NCBI RefSeq assembly: GCF_000426765.1
Contig: NZ_AUFZ01000016.1
Span: forward strand, 186,001 to 250,000
DNA: 64,000 nucleotides
Reading direction: 5' to 3'
DNA from: Vibrio litoralis DSM 17657
Lineage (GTDB): Bacteria > Pseudomonadota > Gammaproteobacteria > Enterobacterales > Vibrionaceae
Under the pieces are notes generated by a model. The model did no database searches, was not told the DNA's origin, and saw nothing but the letters and a program-made list of their open reading frames with translations. Of the stretch, positions 17,387 through 30,300 are shown piece by piece. The translations under genes and the position numbers were made by a program. Position 1 is the first letter of the stretch. The number at the start of each line of letters is the position of its first letter.

Positions 17387-19492
17387 CTAGGCTGTTTTTG
17401 CGCCAGTGATTCGTTTTAATACTTCATCTTTCGGGCCATCGGCGACAAGGTGGCCTCTATCAAGCACGATCAATCGATCAACCAAATCAAGCATCTCAGC
17501 TTTGTGTGTAATCAAGATTAATGTCTCTGAGGGTGAAAGTTTTTTGATTTGTTGCTTAATCAAGCTTTCAGAGCGGTTATCCATTTGGCTGGTGGGTTCA
17601 TCCATTAGTAATACTGGCGGCTGAGTTAACCACGCCCTAGCAATCGTAATCGCTTGTTTTTGTCCGCCAGACAGCGCTGCGCCACCTTCTCCTACCTGCT
17701 TATCTAACCCAGATTCATCATGCTGAGTAAAGTCAGTGACTCCGGCACGTTCTGCTGCCGTTAACACTTGCTCATCGGTAATGTGGCTGCGGCCTAGGGT
17801 AATATTTTCACGAATAGAACCGAAGAACAGAGCGCAGTCTTGTGGCACACAGCCAATATTGGTTCGGACATCCGTGTAGTGCAATTGGTTGATATCTAAG
17901 TTATCCAGCTTTACCGAGCCTTCGGTTGCTTTATACAGCCCCATAATCAAGCGTTGAATGCTGGATTTGCCAGAGCCAATTCGGCCAATAATCGCGACTT
18001 TCTCACCCGGTTCAATGGTGAAATTAATATCTTTTAGCGCGTAGGTTTTGCTGTTTGGGTAGTGAAAACTGACGTTATCAAATTGTACTTTGCCTTGCAG
18101 TTGTGGACGATGGATATAGCGCTTGCCTTGTTCTTGCTCCATTGGCATATCCATCACTTGCTCGATAATCGTCATTGCTGATTTTGCTTGGTTATAACGA
18201 GTCGATAACATGGAAAGTTGTACTAGCGGGCCAACCGCTCGGCCACTTAACATGGTTGCGGCGATTAAGCCCCCCATGGTGAGTTGACCATCGGCAATTA
18301 AATAAACCCCCGCAATAATCATCGAAACAGACACAAATTGCTGCAAAAAACCTGCGGTGCTTTGAACTGAATCAGTAATGCGGCGTGTCTTGATACCCCA
18401 GTTAGACATGTGGGCGACAGATTCTTCCCAGCGGTATTGAAATTGGCTTTGTGCGTTGAACGTTTTAAGTGTTTCTAATTTGTGGAGGCTTTCAATTAAA
18501 TTAGCGTGCTTTTGCGAAGACAATTTGGAGCCTTCTTCAATGGAACGTCTCAGTGGCGCTTGGATTAAGAAACTGTATATCGCCAAAATGATGACCGCCA
18601 CTAAAGGAACTAAGGCAAGTGGCCCCGCAATTAGGTAAATCACGAATAAAAACAGTAGGGCAAACGGCAGATCGATGAGCGCGCCGACGGTTGCAGAGGT
18701 TAAAAACTCACGAATCGATTCAAACTCTTGCAAGTGACGGGCAAATGCACCGACTGATGCAGGTTTCGCTTCCATGCGCACACCGACTACGCGATTGAAC
18801 AGTTTTGATGAGATCAGTAGATCAGACTTTTTACCCGCAATATCAATGAAATAAGAACGAACTAGCTTTAAAGCGAGATCAAATATAAAGATCAGAAAGA
18901 CACCGCTGGATAATACCCATAAGGACTCAAAAGCAAGATTCGGCACTATTTTGTCATACACCAAACGAGTAAACAGTGGGGTGGCGATAGCAAAAATATT
19001 GATCAAAATGGAGGCAAGTAATACATCACGATAGATATTTTTAGATTCCCACAATGTGCTCCAAAACCAATGGCCTTCACGGGTTTTAAGTACTTCGGGA
19101 GAACGTTCATCATAACGAAAGCGCTTTTTGACCAGAAAAAGTTGCCCAGTGTACTGCTGCTGTAATTCTTCAAGGCTGATGGAATGAGCAATGCCTTCTG
19201 ATTGAGGAAGCACAATTTCGGCTTCGTTGGTTTCGCGATCCATGCTCAGAATGACACAATTGCTGCCATCTTTTAGTAGTGCAATGACAGGTAGCAGCAT
19301 TGGAGAAATGTCTAATAGAGGAAGCTGCGAAGCTTTAGCGACTAAACCTGCTTTTTCAGCGGCACGGATAAACAGCGATGGAGTCAACTTGCCATCGGTT
19401 AACGGCAGATCGCTGACAATAGAAGGCGCTGAATGAGGTTGCCCATAGTAGTGGCTGATGTAAATCAATGATGATAATAGAGGATCTTTCAT
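17387..19492 (-). CDS. lapB: Type I secretion ABC transporter, LapB-like
   Basis: This 701-residue inner-membrane ATPase/permease exports an unfolded RTX adhesin. Residues 1 to about 125 form a C39 peptidase-like domain without the catalytic cysteine, the form used for binding RTX substrates without cleavage. About five to six helices lie between residues 155 and 430. The ATPase domain has Walker A IIGRIGSGKSS, signature LSGGQKQAITIARAW and Walker B VLLMDEPTSQMD. It pairs with the adaptor encoded 2 bp upstream and with the divergent giant adhesin as the evident cargo. No outer-membrane TolC/LapE-type gene is in the window, so that channel must be encoded elsewhere. Confidence 0.93.
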   Translation of the reverse strand: MKDPLLSSLIYISHYYGQPHSAPSIVSDLPLTDGKLTPSLFIRAAEKAGLVAKASQLPLLDISPMLLPVIALLKDGSNCVILSMDRETNEAEIVLPQSEGIAHSISLEELQQQYTGQLFLVKKRFRYDERSPEVLKTREGHWFWSTLWESKNIYRDVLLASILINIFAIATPLFTRLVYDKIVPNLAFESLWVLSSGVFLIFIFDLALKLVRSYFIDIAGKKSDLLISSKLFNRVVGVRMEAKPASVGAFARHLQEFESIREFLTSATVGALIDLPFALLFLFVIYLIAGPLALVPLVAVIILAIYSFLIQAPLRRSIEEGSKLSSQKHANLIESLHKLETLKTFNAQSQFQYRWEESVAHMSNWGIKTRRITDSVQSTAGFLQQFVSVSMIIAGVYLIADGQLTMGGLIAATMLSGRAVGPLVQLSMLSTRYNQAKSAMTIIEQVMDMPMEQEQGKRYIHRPQLQGKVQFDNVSFHYPNSKTYALKDINFTIEPGEKVAIIGRIGSGKSSIQRLIMGLYKATEGSVKLDNLDINQLHYTDVRTNIGCVPQDCALFFGSIRENITLGRSHITDEQVLTAAERAGVTDFTQHDESGLDKQVGEGGAALSGGQKQAITIARAWLTQPPVLLMDEPTSQMDNRSESLIKQQIKKLSPSETLILITHKAEMLDLVDRLIVLDRGHLVADGPKDEVLKRITGAKTA

Positions 19493-19494
19493 GA

Positions 19495-20883
19495 TTATTC
19501 TCTCAGTGCCGTTTGTTGTGCTTTGAGGAGCGGTTTTAATAAGTAATCTAAAATAGTGCGTTTTCCGGTAATGATATCGGTTGAAGCCGTCATGCCGGGA
19601 ATAATCGGTAAATCTTCACCATTGGCATCTTTAAGCTGGCTTTGTTCGGTTCGGATCCTGACTTGGTAAAAACTATTGCCTTCTTCATCTTGTATGGTGT
19701 CTGCACTGATCGTTTCTAATGTGCCAGTCAGTCCACCATAGCTGGTAAAGTCATAAGCGGTAAATTTAACAATCGCTTTAAGGCCGGGATATAAAAAACC
19801 GATATCTTGCGGCGCGATTTTGGTTTCAATTAATAAGGTATCTTCTGTTGGGACAATTTCAATCAGATCCATCCCCGGCTGAATGACACCACCAACGGTA
19901 TTGATATGAATTTTCTGAATGGTGCCTTTCACTGGTGAAGTGACAATCGTGCGGCTCACTTTATCTTCTAAGCCGATTTGTGATTCCGCCATACTCGATA
20001 GCTTATTGCTAACGTCGCTAAGCTCTTGCTGGTTTTTCGCCACAAAGTCTGAGGCGATATTGGTGTATTTGTAGGTAATCTCTTGAATTCCTGATTCGAT
20101 AACCGGTAATTTCATGCGTGCCGAGGTGAGCTCTCTTCGGCTGTCATTCATCGAGCGTTGTAGTTGCAAAATTTCAATTTCTGGCACAACCCCTTCATCG
20201 GCTAACGGCTTTGTCATTCCGTATTCACGCTGAATAATTTGATAGTTGCTAGCAAGAATACTGATACGAGTTCTGGTTTCATTTCGTTCCTGCTGCTTTT
20301 GCTTGATTTGCTGGCCTGTCACATTGAGTTGGTTTTGTAAGTTGGCCATCACATCGCGATATTCATTTTGTTGTTGAGCAATTAAATTTGGATGCTTTTC
20401 TGAAAACTCTTTATCGAAAGTGAGAGGACCGATTTGCAGTTGTACTTTTTCCTGCCAACTGGCTGCGTCATTACTGATGATGATGCTTTTGATAATTTGA
20501 CGTAGGCGGATGCTATCGGCTTTTAAGCTCGCCAGATCTTGGCTTTTTTCACGGTAGTTTGATTGGAAAAGTGTATCGTCGATAAGTAGCAGCTTTTGAC
20601 CTTTTTCTACCGATTGCCCCTCTTTAACCAGCATTTCTTTGACGATGCCACCTTCTAAGTTTTGTACCACTTGCATTTGTGAAGAAGAAATGACTTTTCC
20701 TGAACCGGTCGTGACTTTATCTATTTTGGCAATTGATACCCAGACGATTGCGAGGATAAAGAAAGTTGCAATGATCCACAGAATGATACGAGCACTTTTT
20801 GGCGTATTGAGTAGCAATGCGGTGGATTTATCATCGACAAAGTCCATATGCTCTTTTGATACTGATGTCGATTTTTGTTTCAT
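19495..20883 (-). CDS. lapC: Type I secretion membrane-fusion protein, LapC/HlyD family
   Basis: This 462-residue periplasmic adaptor links the ABC exporter to the outer-membrane channel. There is a short cytoplasmic tail, one membrane helix at about residues 30-50 (IILWIIATFFILAIVWVS) and a lipoyl half-motif (VVQNLEGGIVKEMLVKEG). A long coiled-coil hairpin covers about residues 110-310, followed by the second lipoyl half (IVTSPVKGTIQKIHIN) and a beta-barrel domain ending near PGMTASTDIITGKRTILDYL, the usual HlyD C-terminal signature. It is 2 bp from lapB and divergent from the adhesin across 453 bp. Both carry no signal peptide, as expected for this family. Confidence 0.94.
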   Translation of the reverse strand: MKQKSTSVSKEHMDFVDDKSTALLLNTPKSARIILWIIATFFILAIVWVSIAKIDKVTTGSGKVISSSQMQVVQNLEGGIVKEMLVKEGQSVEKGQKLLLIDDTLFQSNYREKSQDLASLKADSIRLRQIIKSIIISNDAASWQEKVQLQIGPLTFDKEFSEKHPNLIAQQQNEYRDVMANLQNQLNVTGQQIKQKQQERNETRTRISILASNYQIIQREYGMTKPLADEGVVPEIEILQLQRSMNDSRRELTSARMKLPVIESGIQEITYKYTNIASDFVAKNQQELSDVSNKLSSMAESQIGLEDKVSRTIVTSPVKGTIQKIHINTVGGVIQPGMDLIEIVPTEDTLLIETKIAPQDIGFLYPGLKAIVKFTAYDFTSYGGLTGTLETISADTIQDEEGNSFYQVRIRTEQSQLKDANGEDLPIIPGMTASTDIITGKRTILDYLLKPLLKAQQTALRE

Positions 20884-21336
20884 AGAAAGTCCATTTTTCT
20901 TGTCTAGAAAGTAAGGGGCAATACTAACCTTATTCTTGATATTCTCTATGTTGATTTCTTGTAAGAAAGCTGGTTCTTTAGATTTTACTTACAATAAATG
21001 TCACTGAACCTGCCTTGTTTTCCTATACTGTCTGAATAAAAGAATAGGAAAAATGTGAGGTTGTGAGTTGTGTTGTACTTTTATGTATATATTATGTTTC
21101 ATTGGTGTGCAGGTAAAGTCATTTCATATAAGTTTATCAATTACTTGTAATTATTATCTATTGATTGCGGGTAATTTATTTTTATGGTGAATGGGTTGGT
21201 TTTTTGATGGCTTAATATGTAAATGCAGTGTACATATATCGATTAAGGATAGCGTATTTATTATTCGATATATCAATATGATGTCTCAAAGTTTTGTAAT
21301 GTCTTCGTTAGTTAATCTGAAAATGGGAACGGTAGT
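20884..21336. promoter_or_regulatory. Divergent promoter region of lapC and the giant adhesin
   Basis: 453 bp of AT-rich DNA separate two divergent units. It holds the ATTTCTTGTAAGAA motif at 20954-20967, an inverted partner CTTACAA at 20988-20994 and a related TTACTTGTAA at 21141-21150. Such clustering of one dyad suggests a regulator acting on both promoters. I cannot identify the factor, and no clear -10/-35 pair stands out. Confidence 0.4.
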
Positions 21337-24300
21337 ATGGATATGATGAGCTCAAATAAAGCAAAAATTGAGGTAGTCAGTGGGGAAGTCTTTGTCGGAA
21401 ACCACGCTAAACCATTAAATCAGATAAATAGCGAATATCACCTCTCTAATTCTGATGTTATTTGGGCGAATCCAAATGCGAGATATATCGTGAATACGGA
21501 TTCGGGCTCTCAAGTGGTTGAAGTTGGTTGTGTTTCTTGCGTGATCACCAATGATGAAGGGGGGATGACGATTGCTCAGATAAGCTCCGCTCAAGGGGTC
21601 AATATTGATGACTTAAAAAATTCTCAATTAACTCCTGAAGACATTGCAATTATTCGTGCACATATGCCACCTCCACAAACTGAAGACGTTATTAATGACT
21701 CAGAAGACGATGAAGAACCGGAAGATGAAAATACTGAGCCTGAAAATGACGCTCAAGATCAGGCTTCATCTCTCGTTCAAACTGCCTCTGATGGTTTTGT
21801 TGAAGTCGATTATGACGGTGATGCGGTATTAACTAAAGCGGGTTACGATACGGTTGGCTTCCTTGATGAGGAATTGTCACAAGATGATGCCGATGATGGT
21901 ATCCCTATCGTGAAAGCGCCCGGCGGCATCAATGCTTCGATTTCTTTAACCGAGGCGGATTTACAACCTTTAGGGTACAGCAGTAATCTTGGTTATCCTG
22001 TTATTACACAGCAATCGATTTTAGTCGAATCACGTACTCTCGCGCTGCAGCCGGATACGTTTACTTTTCAACCTCAATCCCTAGCGACCTTATTACAAGA
22101 ATTAAACGCTGAACTTACTTCTGGTGGCCAACCACTTACTTTTGTGTTTGATGAAGAGACCAATTCGATTATTGGTCAATTAGATGGTGAGACCTATCTT
22201 ACGATTCAATTAACAGCATCGTCACCGGGTGGGCGTGATGTTCAAATTGATATTGAAGTCAATTTAGCCAAGCCTTTAGATCATCTGCCAAGTGCTAACT
22301 CAACGGGTTTGGTGACTAATGTGGATGATCAAATTTCGATTAACTTAGAAATCCAAGGTCAAGATATTGGTGGTAATGAACTGAATTCGCCAATTTTAGT
22401 CGATGTCAATATTAATGATGGGGTTGATATAAAGTTCGCTACAGATCCTGGCATATTTATCGATGAAGACAGCGACTTAGGTATAACTAAAAATGGGCAA
22501 GTACCTTTAGATGTCGGCTCTGATGAAATTCACTCAATTAAAATTAATGCTAATCAGCCATTGTTAGATGGTGCGACTAGCCAAAGTTTCCCTACAACTT
22601 ATGAGGTCGATGGCCAAACGCTAACGGTTTATAACGTGTTAGGCCAAGTGGTGTTTACTTTAGAAGTCAACAATGATGGTACGTATAGCGCCACACTAGT
22701 TAGACCCTTTGATCAAGGGTCAACGAATCAATCAGCCGTTGGTATTGCGATTACGGCGATGGACAGTGATGGAGATACCGCACCAGGAACGGTAATTATC
22801 ACTGTTGATGATGGTGATGTACCTACTGGTGGTGAAACTGGCGTGGTGTCGATTATTGAAGCTGATACCCAACCAAATGAGTATCCGGTGGTCGGCAGAA
22901 CCACGATTGGTGTTGCTCCTGGTACTGATCGATTGATTGCTGAGTCCGTCCAGTTTGATTCTACGCAAGTTAATACGTTAATTAATGAATTGAATGCTGA
23001 GTTGACAACAGCAAATGGTGAACCGATCACTTTTGGATTTAAAAGTGGTGATGACACGGTCATTGAAGGAAGAGACGCAGCAGGTAATTTAGTGCTGTCC
23101 ATTGATATCAACGGTACTGTTTTATTTGAAGGTACTCTAGTAGTGGTGACGGTAACTCAATATCAGCCACTCGATCACCTTGAAACTGGTAATAGTTCAG
23201 GTTTAGTGTGGATGGATGGCGATCAGATAAAAATTAATACTGCGATTCAAATAGAAGAATCAGATGGCACTTTATTGGGCTCAGCCGTTAATGTTGAAGT
23301 GACTATTTCGGATGGCGATGCTCCGCAATTAAGTGTTGGTGATTTAGCTGAATTTACTGAAACCTCAGCGGGTGGGTATGCCGAAGGAACGGTCACTTTA
23401 GATGCGGGTTCTGATGCCATTGACCGATTTGAATTTAACGCTGATCAGCCTACGTTAGAAGGTTTGATGACCAACGGCGTCGCAACTGAATATCTTGTGA
23501 CTGGTAATGAAATCATTGTTTACACTCCAGGTAATCAAGCCAATCCTATCCTAACCATCACCATTCAAAATGATGGCAGTTTTGAAGTGACGCAAACCGC
23601 GGCATTAGAGCAAGCGAATAATCCAGACGACACCATTCATCTGCAATTAGATGTGACTGCGTTCGATAAAGATGGTGACCAAAGTAATTTAGGCCAAGCC
23701 AATATTGATATTATTGATGGAGCTAACCCTGTCTTTGCTCAAGATGCCGGGACTGAGTTGCAAGAAAATACCGATACCCAGACTGGTGAGGTTCCGCTTA
23801 CCGTTGGTTCCGATAATATTGAAACATTAGTGTTCTTACCTGCTGATCAACAAGCAAGCTTTGACGGTATTACCAGTAATGGTTTAGACACAACGGTTAC
23901 AGTGAATGGTAATACTTTAACGCTCACCGACAGTGGAGGTAATCAAGTTCTCTCGATTGTGATTGAGCTTGATGGCCAATATACCGTGACTTTATCTGGC
24001 CCGCTTGATCAAGTCACCTCAGACGGCACCGATAACTCTGCTTCCATTACGATTGATGCATTGGTTCGCGCTACCGATTTTGATAATGATACTGCGGATG
24101 GTACTGCGGTTATCACTATCCTAGATGGTGATGATGCTATTGGAGGCGGAACGGCTTCTCTAACTTTCTTAGAACCAGATTTAGATCCTGCTGGTACTAA
24201 TTCAGGAGCGACGAGTTTTGATGTGGCCGCGGGGGATGACCGCTTAGATCCAAGTTCTGTAGCATTTGACCCTCAAGATTCGTCTTATCTAGCAGAATTA

Positions 24301-27300
24301 ATCGCTGATTTAAATGAAGTGATCACCTCTAATAATGGCGTAGATGATATTGTTTTTGCAGTGAATGCTGAGACAGGCGCGATTGAAGGGACATTAAATG
24401 GTGACGTGGTTGTTACTCTCTCTTTGTCTGCGGTCAATAGTGGGGCTGATGGTAATGATGCGACCGTGACATTGACATGGGAACAAACGATTCCGTTAGA
24501 TCATCTTGCCGCAACAAGCTCTAACGGCTACGTAACCGTCACAGCTGACGATATTGTTATTAAAGCACCCGTGCAACTTCAAGATACCGATGGTGACTAT
24601 TTAACCAGCCCGGTAGAAGTCACGGTTACCGTTGAAGATAATGTTGCGCCTGTAATCACTGTTGGTGATGCCGCTGAATATACCGAAACTGCATCTGGTG
24701 GGGGTACAACGGGTAATATTGCGATTGATTTAGGCTCAGATTATATCGACCGATTTGACTTTGTCGCGGGAACTGATGCTGGCACACTTGAAACGTTAAC
24801 ATCGAATGATCAGGCGACGGATTATGTGATTGATGGTAATCAGATCATTGTTTATCTCGCGAGTGGTACTGCAGAAAGTGATCCGATTTTAACCATTACT
24901 GTTAATCCTAATGGTAGTTATGAGATTGTTCAAACCGCGCCATTAGAGCAAGATAATGCTGAAAGTGATCAAATTAATCTCAATTTAGAATTAAATGCTA
25001 TTGATAAAGATGGGGACCCGAGTAACTCCGGTACATTAGTAGTTAACATTCTCGATGGTGTTGATCCTACCGGCGTTGATACCACAGTTACGATTGATGA
25101 AGCTGATCTTTCTCCGAATGGTTACCCAGTCAGTTCTCCAGCAACCAGTTTCACACTAAATCAAGCGACCGATAAATTAGTTGCTTCAACATTGTCGATT
25201 GATTCGAGTGCTTTGGGCTATGTTTTTGGGTCACTTGAAGGACCATTAAAAAATGAACTTACCGGATTAACATCTGGTGGCACTGCGCTTGATATTACGA
25301 TAGAGGTAGACTCAGCTACGGGTGTTATAACAATTACTGGTAAGTTAACCGGTACTGAAACAGAAGCGCTCTCAATTACTCTTACCCCAACCGAAGATGG
25401 TGAAGGTAATGTCGATGTCTCCATTTCTGCGATTCAAAGCCTCCCTCTTGATCATATTGCTAGTACTGGAACTTACGTCAATGTGAATGGTGAGTCACTA
25501 ACCATTGATATTCCAGTACAAATTCTCGATGCGGATGGAGATGACTTAACCGCACCTGCTAATGTTACTGTCACCATTAATGATGGTGATATACCTGTTA
25601 TCAGTGCGGGGGATTTAGCGGTAATTAATGAAACTGCAACGGGTGGTACCGCTTCTGGTAATGTAACACTAGACGTTGGCTCGGATGCAATCGACCGTTT
25701 TGAATGGAATGCCACACAAGAAACGTTAGAAGGCATTACCAGTAATGGCCAAGCAACTTACGCTGAAGTCGCTGGCAATGTTATCTATTTATACATTGAA
25801 GGGACGACAACTAACCCTGTACTTACCATCACCATGGATAATGATGGTTCGTTTGATGTAGTGCAGACAGCACCTCTAGAGCAAGCCAATGATCCTGACG
25901 ATACCATTCACCTAGCTTTAGATGTGATTGCGATTGATAAAGATGGCGACCTAAGTGAATCGGCCCAAGCGTTAATTGACATCATTGATGGACAAGATCC
26001 AACAGGCACCGGTACGACAGTTGATATTACTGAAGGAGATTTGTCACCTATCGCGGGTTATCCAGCGGAAGGTTCAGATACTTTCACGCTCAACCAAGTA
26101 ACCGATAAATTAATTGCATCGACTTTTGTGATTGAAGAAACGGTACTTGATACGCTGCAAATAGAACTTGAAGCATTAACCGCTAATGGTAGTGAGCTAA
26201 CAATCACGATTTCAAAAGATGACACTACTGGTGAAATTACCATTAGTGCCACTTCGGTTGATACGACCGAGGAAGTATTGTCGATTGTTTTGACGCCAAC
26301 AGAAAATGCTAACGGGAATGTTGATGTTGATATTTCAGTTACTCAAAATCATCCATTGGATCACGTCGATACCTCTGGCGATTATGTCAGTATTGTTGAT
26401 GATGTTTTAAACATTACCATTCCCGTGCAAATTGAAGATGCGGATGGTGATGTCTTAGTAGATGAAAATGGTGACCCTGAGCCTGTTGATGTCGTGGTGA
26501 CGATTAATGACGGTCAAGATCCGGTATTTAATATTACATCTCAAGCAACAGAACTCACGGAAGGTGAAGCTGGAAGTACGGGCGTTATTTCTGAAAGTTT
26601 AGATCTTGATACAAACAGTGACCAAATTGATGCCATCACATTTAATCTTACCGACGCTCAAGCACAGGCCTTGTTTGATATTACCTCTAACGGTAAAGGT
26701 ACTCGAGTTGATCAATCCGTAGATGGAAGGATTTTAGTCTTTGTGCCTGCTGAGTTTGGCGGAGAAGATGTGCCAGTCTTAGAAATTATTTTTGATAATA
26801 ACGCCAAAGATGGCAGTTATACCATTCAGCAATTCGAGCCTATCGATCAACCAGAAGATACCAATTCTTCCATTTTTGAACTGGATGTTATTGCCACCGA
26901 TATGGATGGTGATACCACTGGGTCTCAGATTACACTTACCATTAATGATGGTGGCAATCCTAATGCCTCTGATGTGACGGGTGATGGAAGTATTACCGTT
27001 AGTGAAGGTGATTTGAACGATAACGGTCAAAGCCTGATATACCCGGGTAATCCAAAAGGGATGGGAACCTTCACCATTGCAGCAAGTAATGATGATCTCG
27101 ATCCAACATCACTCACCATTGATGATTATGCCTCTTTTAAATCAAGCATAGATGGTTTGAATCTAACTTCAGATGGTCGTGTCGTGAGGGTTGATGATAC
27201 CTTAGTTGTGAGTGATGAAGGGGTCATTACCGTTACCGGAACTACAGAAGATGGTGATGTGATCTTTATTTTGACCTTCACTCCAACACTAAATGCCGAT

Positions 27301-30300
27301 GGTAGTGTGACGGTTGTGATGTCGCTAGATCAAAAGCAACCACTCGATCATCTTGATGCAGATTCAATCATCTTTGAAGTGCCAATTCAAATCACTGATA
27401 CCGATGGTGATAAGTTAGTTGGTAGTGATGGTTCAACCGAGACGCCAATTGATATTAGTGTTTCATTTACCGATGGTGAAGCTCCAATATTAACCGATAC
27501 CAGCATAGATATTACCGAAGCGGATGTCGGTATAGCTGATCCTCAAATTTATACTGGCCAAGTTCCGACCGACATTGGTAGTGATACTATCGCGTCAATG
27601 CAGTTTGTTTCAGATGGACAAAAAGGGTCTGCTACAGGTTTACTTTCTAACGATCAATCCGTTCTGGTCGATAATACGGAATCTGGTGTTGTTCGTTATT
27701 ATTATCTTGGTGGTGAGTCAGGCACTGACGAAATCGAAGTGCTAGTGATCACCTTAGTTGAAGTTGATGGTGTGTATGATGGTTCATATCAAGTCGAACA
27801 ATATGAACCGTTAGAGCAAAGCAATGACGATAATGATATTACCAGCATCACGCTGGATGTATTTGCTACCGATAATGATGGTGACTCAAGTAACAATGCC
27901 ACAATTACGATTAATGTTGCTGACGGTACCGATCCTCAATTTGTAGAAGACACATCAGATATCGTCTTGATTGAGTCATCAGATAGTGCTGTGACCAACT
28001 CAAAAGGCCAAGTGAATGTTACTGCTGGATCTGATGATGTGGAAACTATTCGATTTGCAGACGACCTGTTGGATGGTAACGGTAATCTAAGTGATTTAAC
28101 TTTAACTTCAAATGGTGGCGCTACTTACTGGGTGATAGACGGAAGTACAGCAATATTATATGCAGAAGATTCTGAATCTGAAGATGATACAGTGCTTATT
28201 GAAGTCATTATTGATGATACGGGAGCATACAGCGTTACCGTTTCCGGCCCAATTGACCAATCGGATAGCGAATTAACTCAAATTGAATTGGGCTTAATCG
28301 CCACTGATACCGATGGTGATACTGCGGATGGTTCGCTGGTGTTCTCCGTTGAAGATGGCGCTAATGCGCAAGGTGGTCAAACCGGGGCAATTGCGATTAC
28401 AGAAGGTGATTTATCACCAATGGATCCTAGTGTGCCAAACACTGATGGGTATCCTGTAAGCGGAGAAGTTACTGGAATTAATGTCCCTGCTGGTGTTGAG
28501 AAGCTAGATCCTGCCACTGTCCAGATAAAACCTTCAGATCTTGACCAACTTATTACCGAGTTACAGGCGGATTTAACCTCTGGTGGTCAGCCCATCGTCT
28601 TCACCTTTGACCCAAATACCGCCACATTGGTTGGGAAGGTGAACGGGGTTGATGCCCTCACGATTGAATTGAGTGCAGAGGATGATGGAAATAATGGCGT
28701 TAAGATTAGTGTCACAATGACTCAACACTTACCACTTGATCACAACCAAGACTCATCTGTTGAAAATGCATCTGGTTGGGTAACCGTCAATGACACCGAA
28801 ATTCATATTAACTTACCAGTACAAGTGCAAGATACCGATGGTGATTATCTTGATAATGCCGTCAATGTCGATTTGAGTATTACCGATGGTATTGACGCGT
28901 CATTTACTACCGATTCAGGTGTGTCTGTTGATGAATCAGCCATTGATGCTGGTGGGGAAAATCATCAAGGCTCTAATCCAGATAGTGATTCAGAAACAGC
29001 ATCAGGACAGATTGATATCGCACTCGGTAGTGATGAAATTGCTAGTTTTGGTATCGACCCAAGTTTATTTAATGAATTGAACCCAGGCTTAACCTCATTA
29101 GGTCAAGACGTTACCTTAAGAGAAAACTCCGACGGCACATTTAGCGGTGTCGCAGGTGAAAATGATAGAGAAGTCTTTATTGTGACTTTCTCCGCCGATG
29201 GTAAATATACCTTTACTATTACTGGTGCGCTCGATCATGAGACGCCTGATGAATCAGACCCTACCGTTGGAACACAGTTAGATATTCAGTTACCTATCTA
29301 TGCTGTCGATAAAGATGGCGATAGAGTACCAAATACAACTGACGTTAATGATTACAATGCATCCAATACTATTACCGTTACGGTAAACGATGATGTGCCA
29401 AGTGTTGCGGGCAATACCTTTGATGTAAATGAAGGTGAAACGATCATTGGCTCATTACTTCCAGCAAGTGAAGGGGCTGATGATATTGCTACAATCAACC
29501 TTTTCTTTGCTGATGAGCCTAATGGTGCAATCGAACCACATCCATCACCTTTCACATCAGTTCCTGTGTATAGCGGTGATCAGTTATTAGGCCAAATGAG
29601 CGTTGATAGCGAAGGCGTGGTCACTTTTGTGAGTAACCCAGATCTCGCCGATATTCAAGAATCGATTACGCTTGATATGGATATCACGATCACCGATAAA
29701 GATGGCGACCAAGATTCAGGAAGGATAACTCTAGATATCCATGATAAAGACCCTATTTTTGTCTTTCCTGAGTTGTCTCATGGTCAAGAAGAAGATGGTC
29801 AAGGACTGGTTGATGGCTTGGATGCTTTTGATAATACCGATGGAACAAACTATTTAGAAAACGGTATCCCAGTCTCTATGGCGATTGATGTTGGGGATGT
29901 CGATCGTGGCGAGTCGGTAACTTCTATTACAATTACAATACCTGCCGAGCCTCATGGGCAATTTTATTATAATGGTGGTGTACTCTCGCCTAACGCTGGT
30001 GTAGTGACAATTCCAACTGAGGCTATTAGTGACCCCGATGGCGATGGTTTAGTGACTATTTCAGGCATCACATTTGTACCGGATGAAGATTATTCTAGTG
30101 ATGGCATTTCATTTACGGTTGATGCTCAAGTATCAACCACAGATACCTCCGATCTCCAGTCTGTCACCGGAGAATTAGAAATTAGTGTTGATGGTATTGC
30201 AGATATCCCTGTCTGGAATGAAGCCACAGTCACTGAATATATTGGAACGGAAGATAATGCGATTGCTATTGATGGTTTATTGGCCGATTTAAACGATGAG

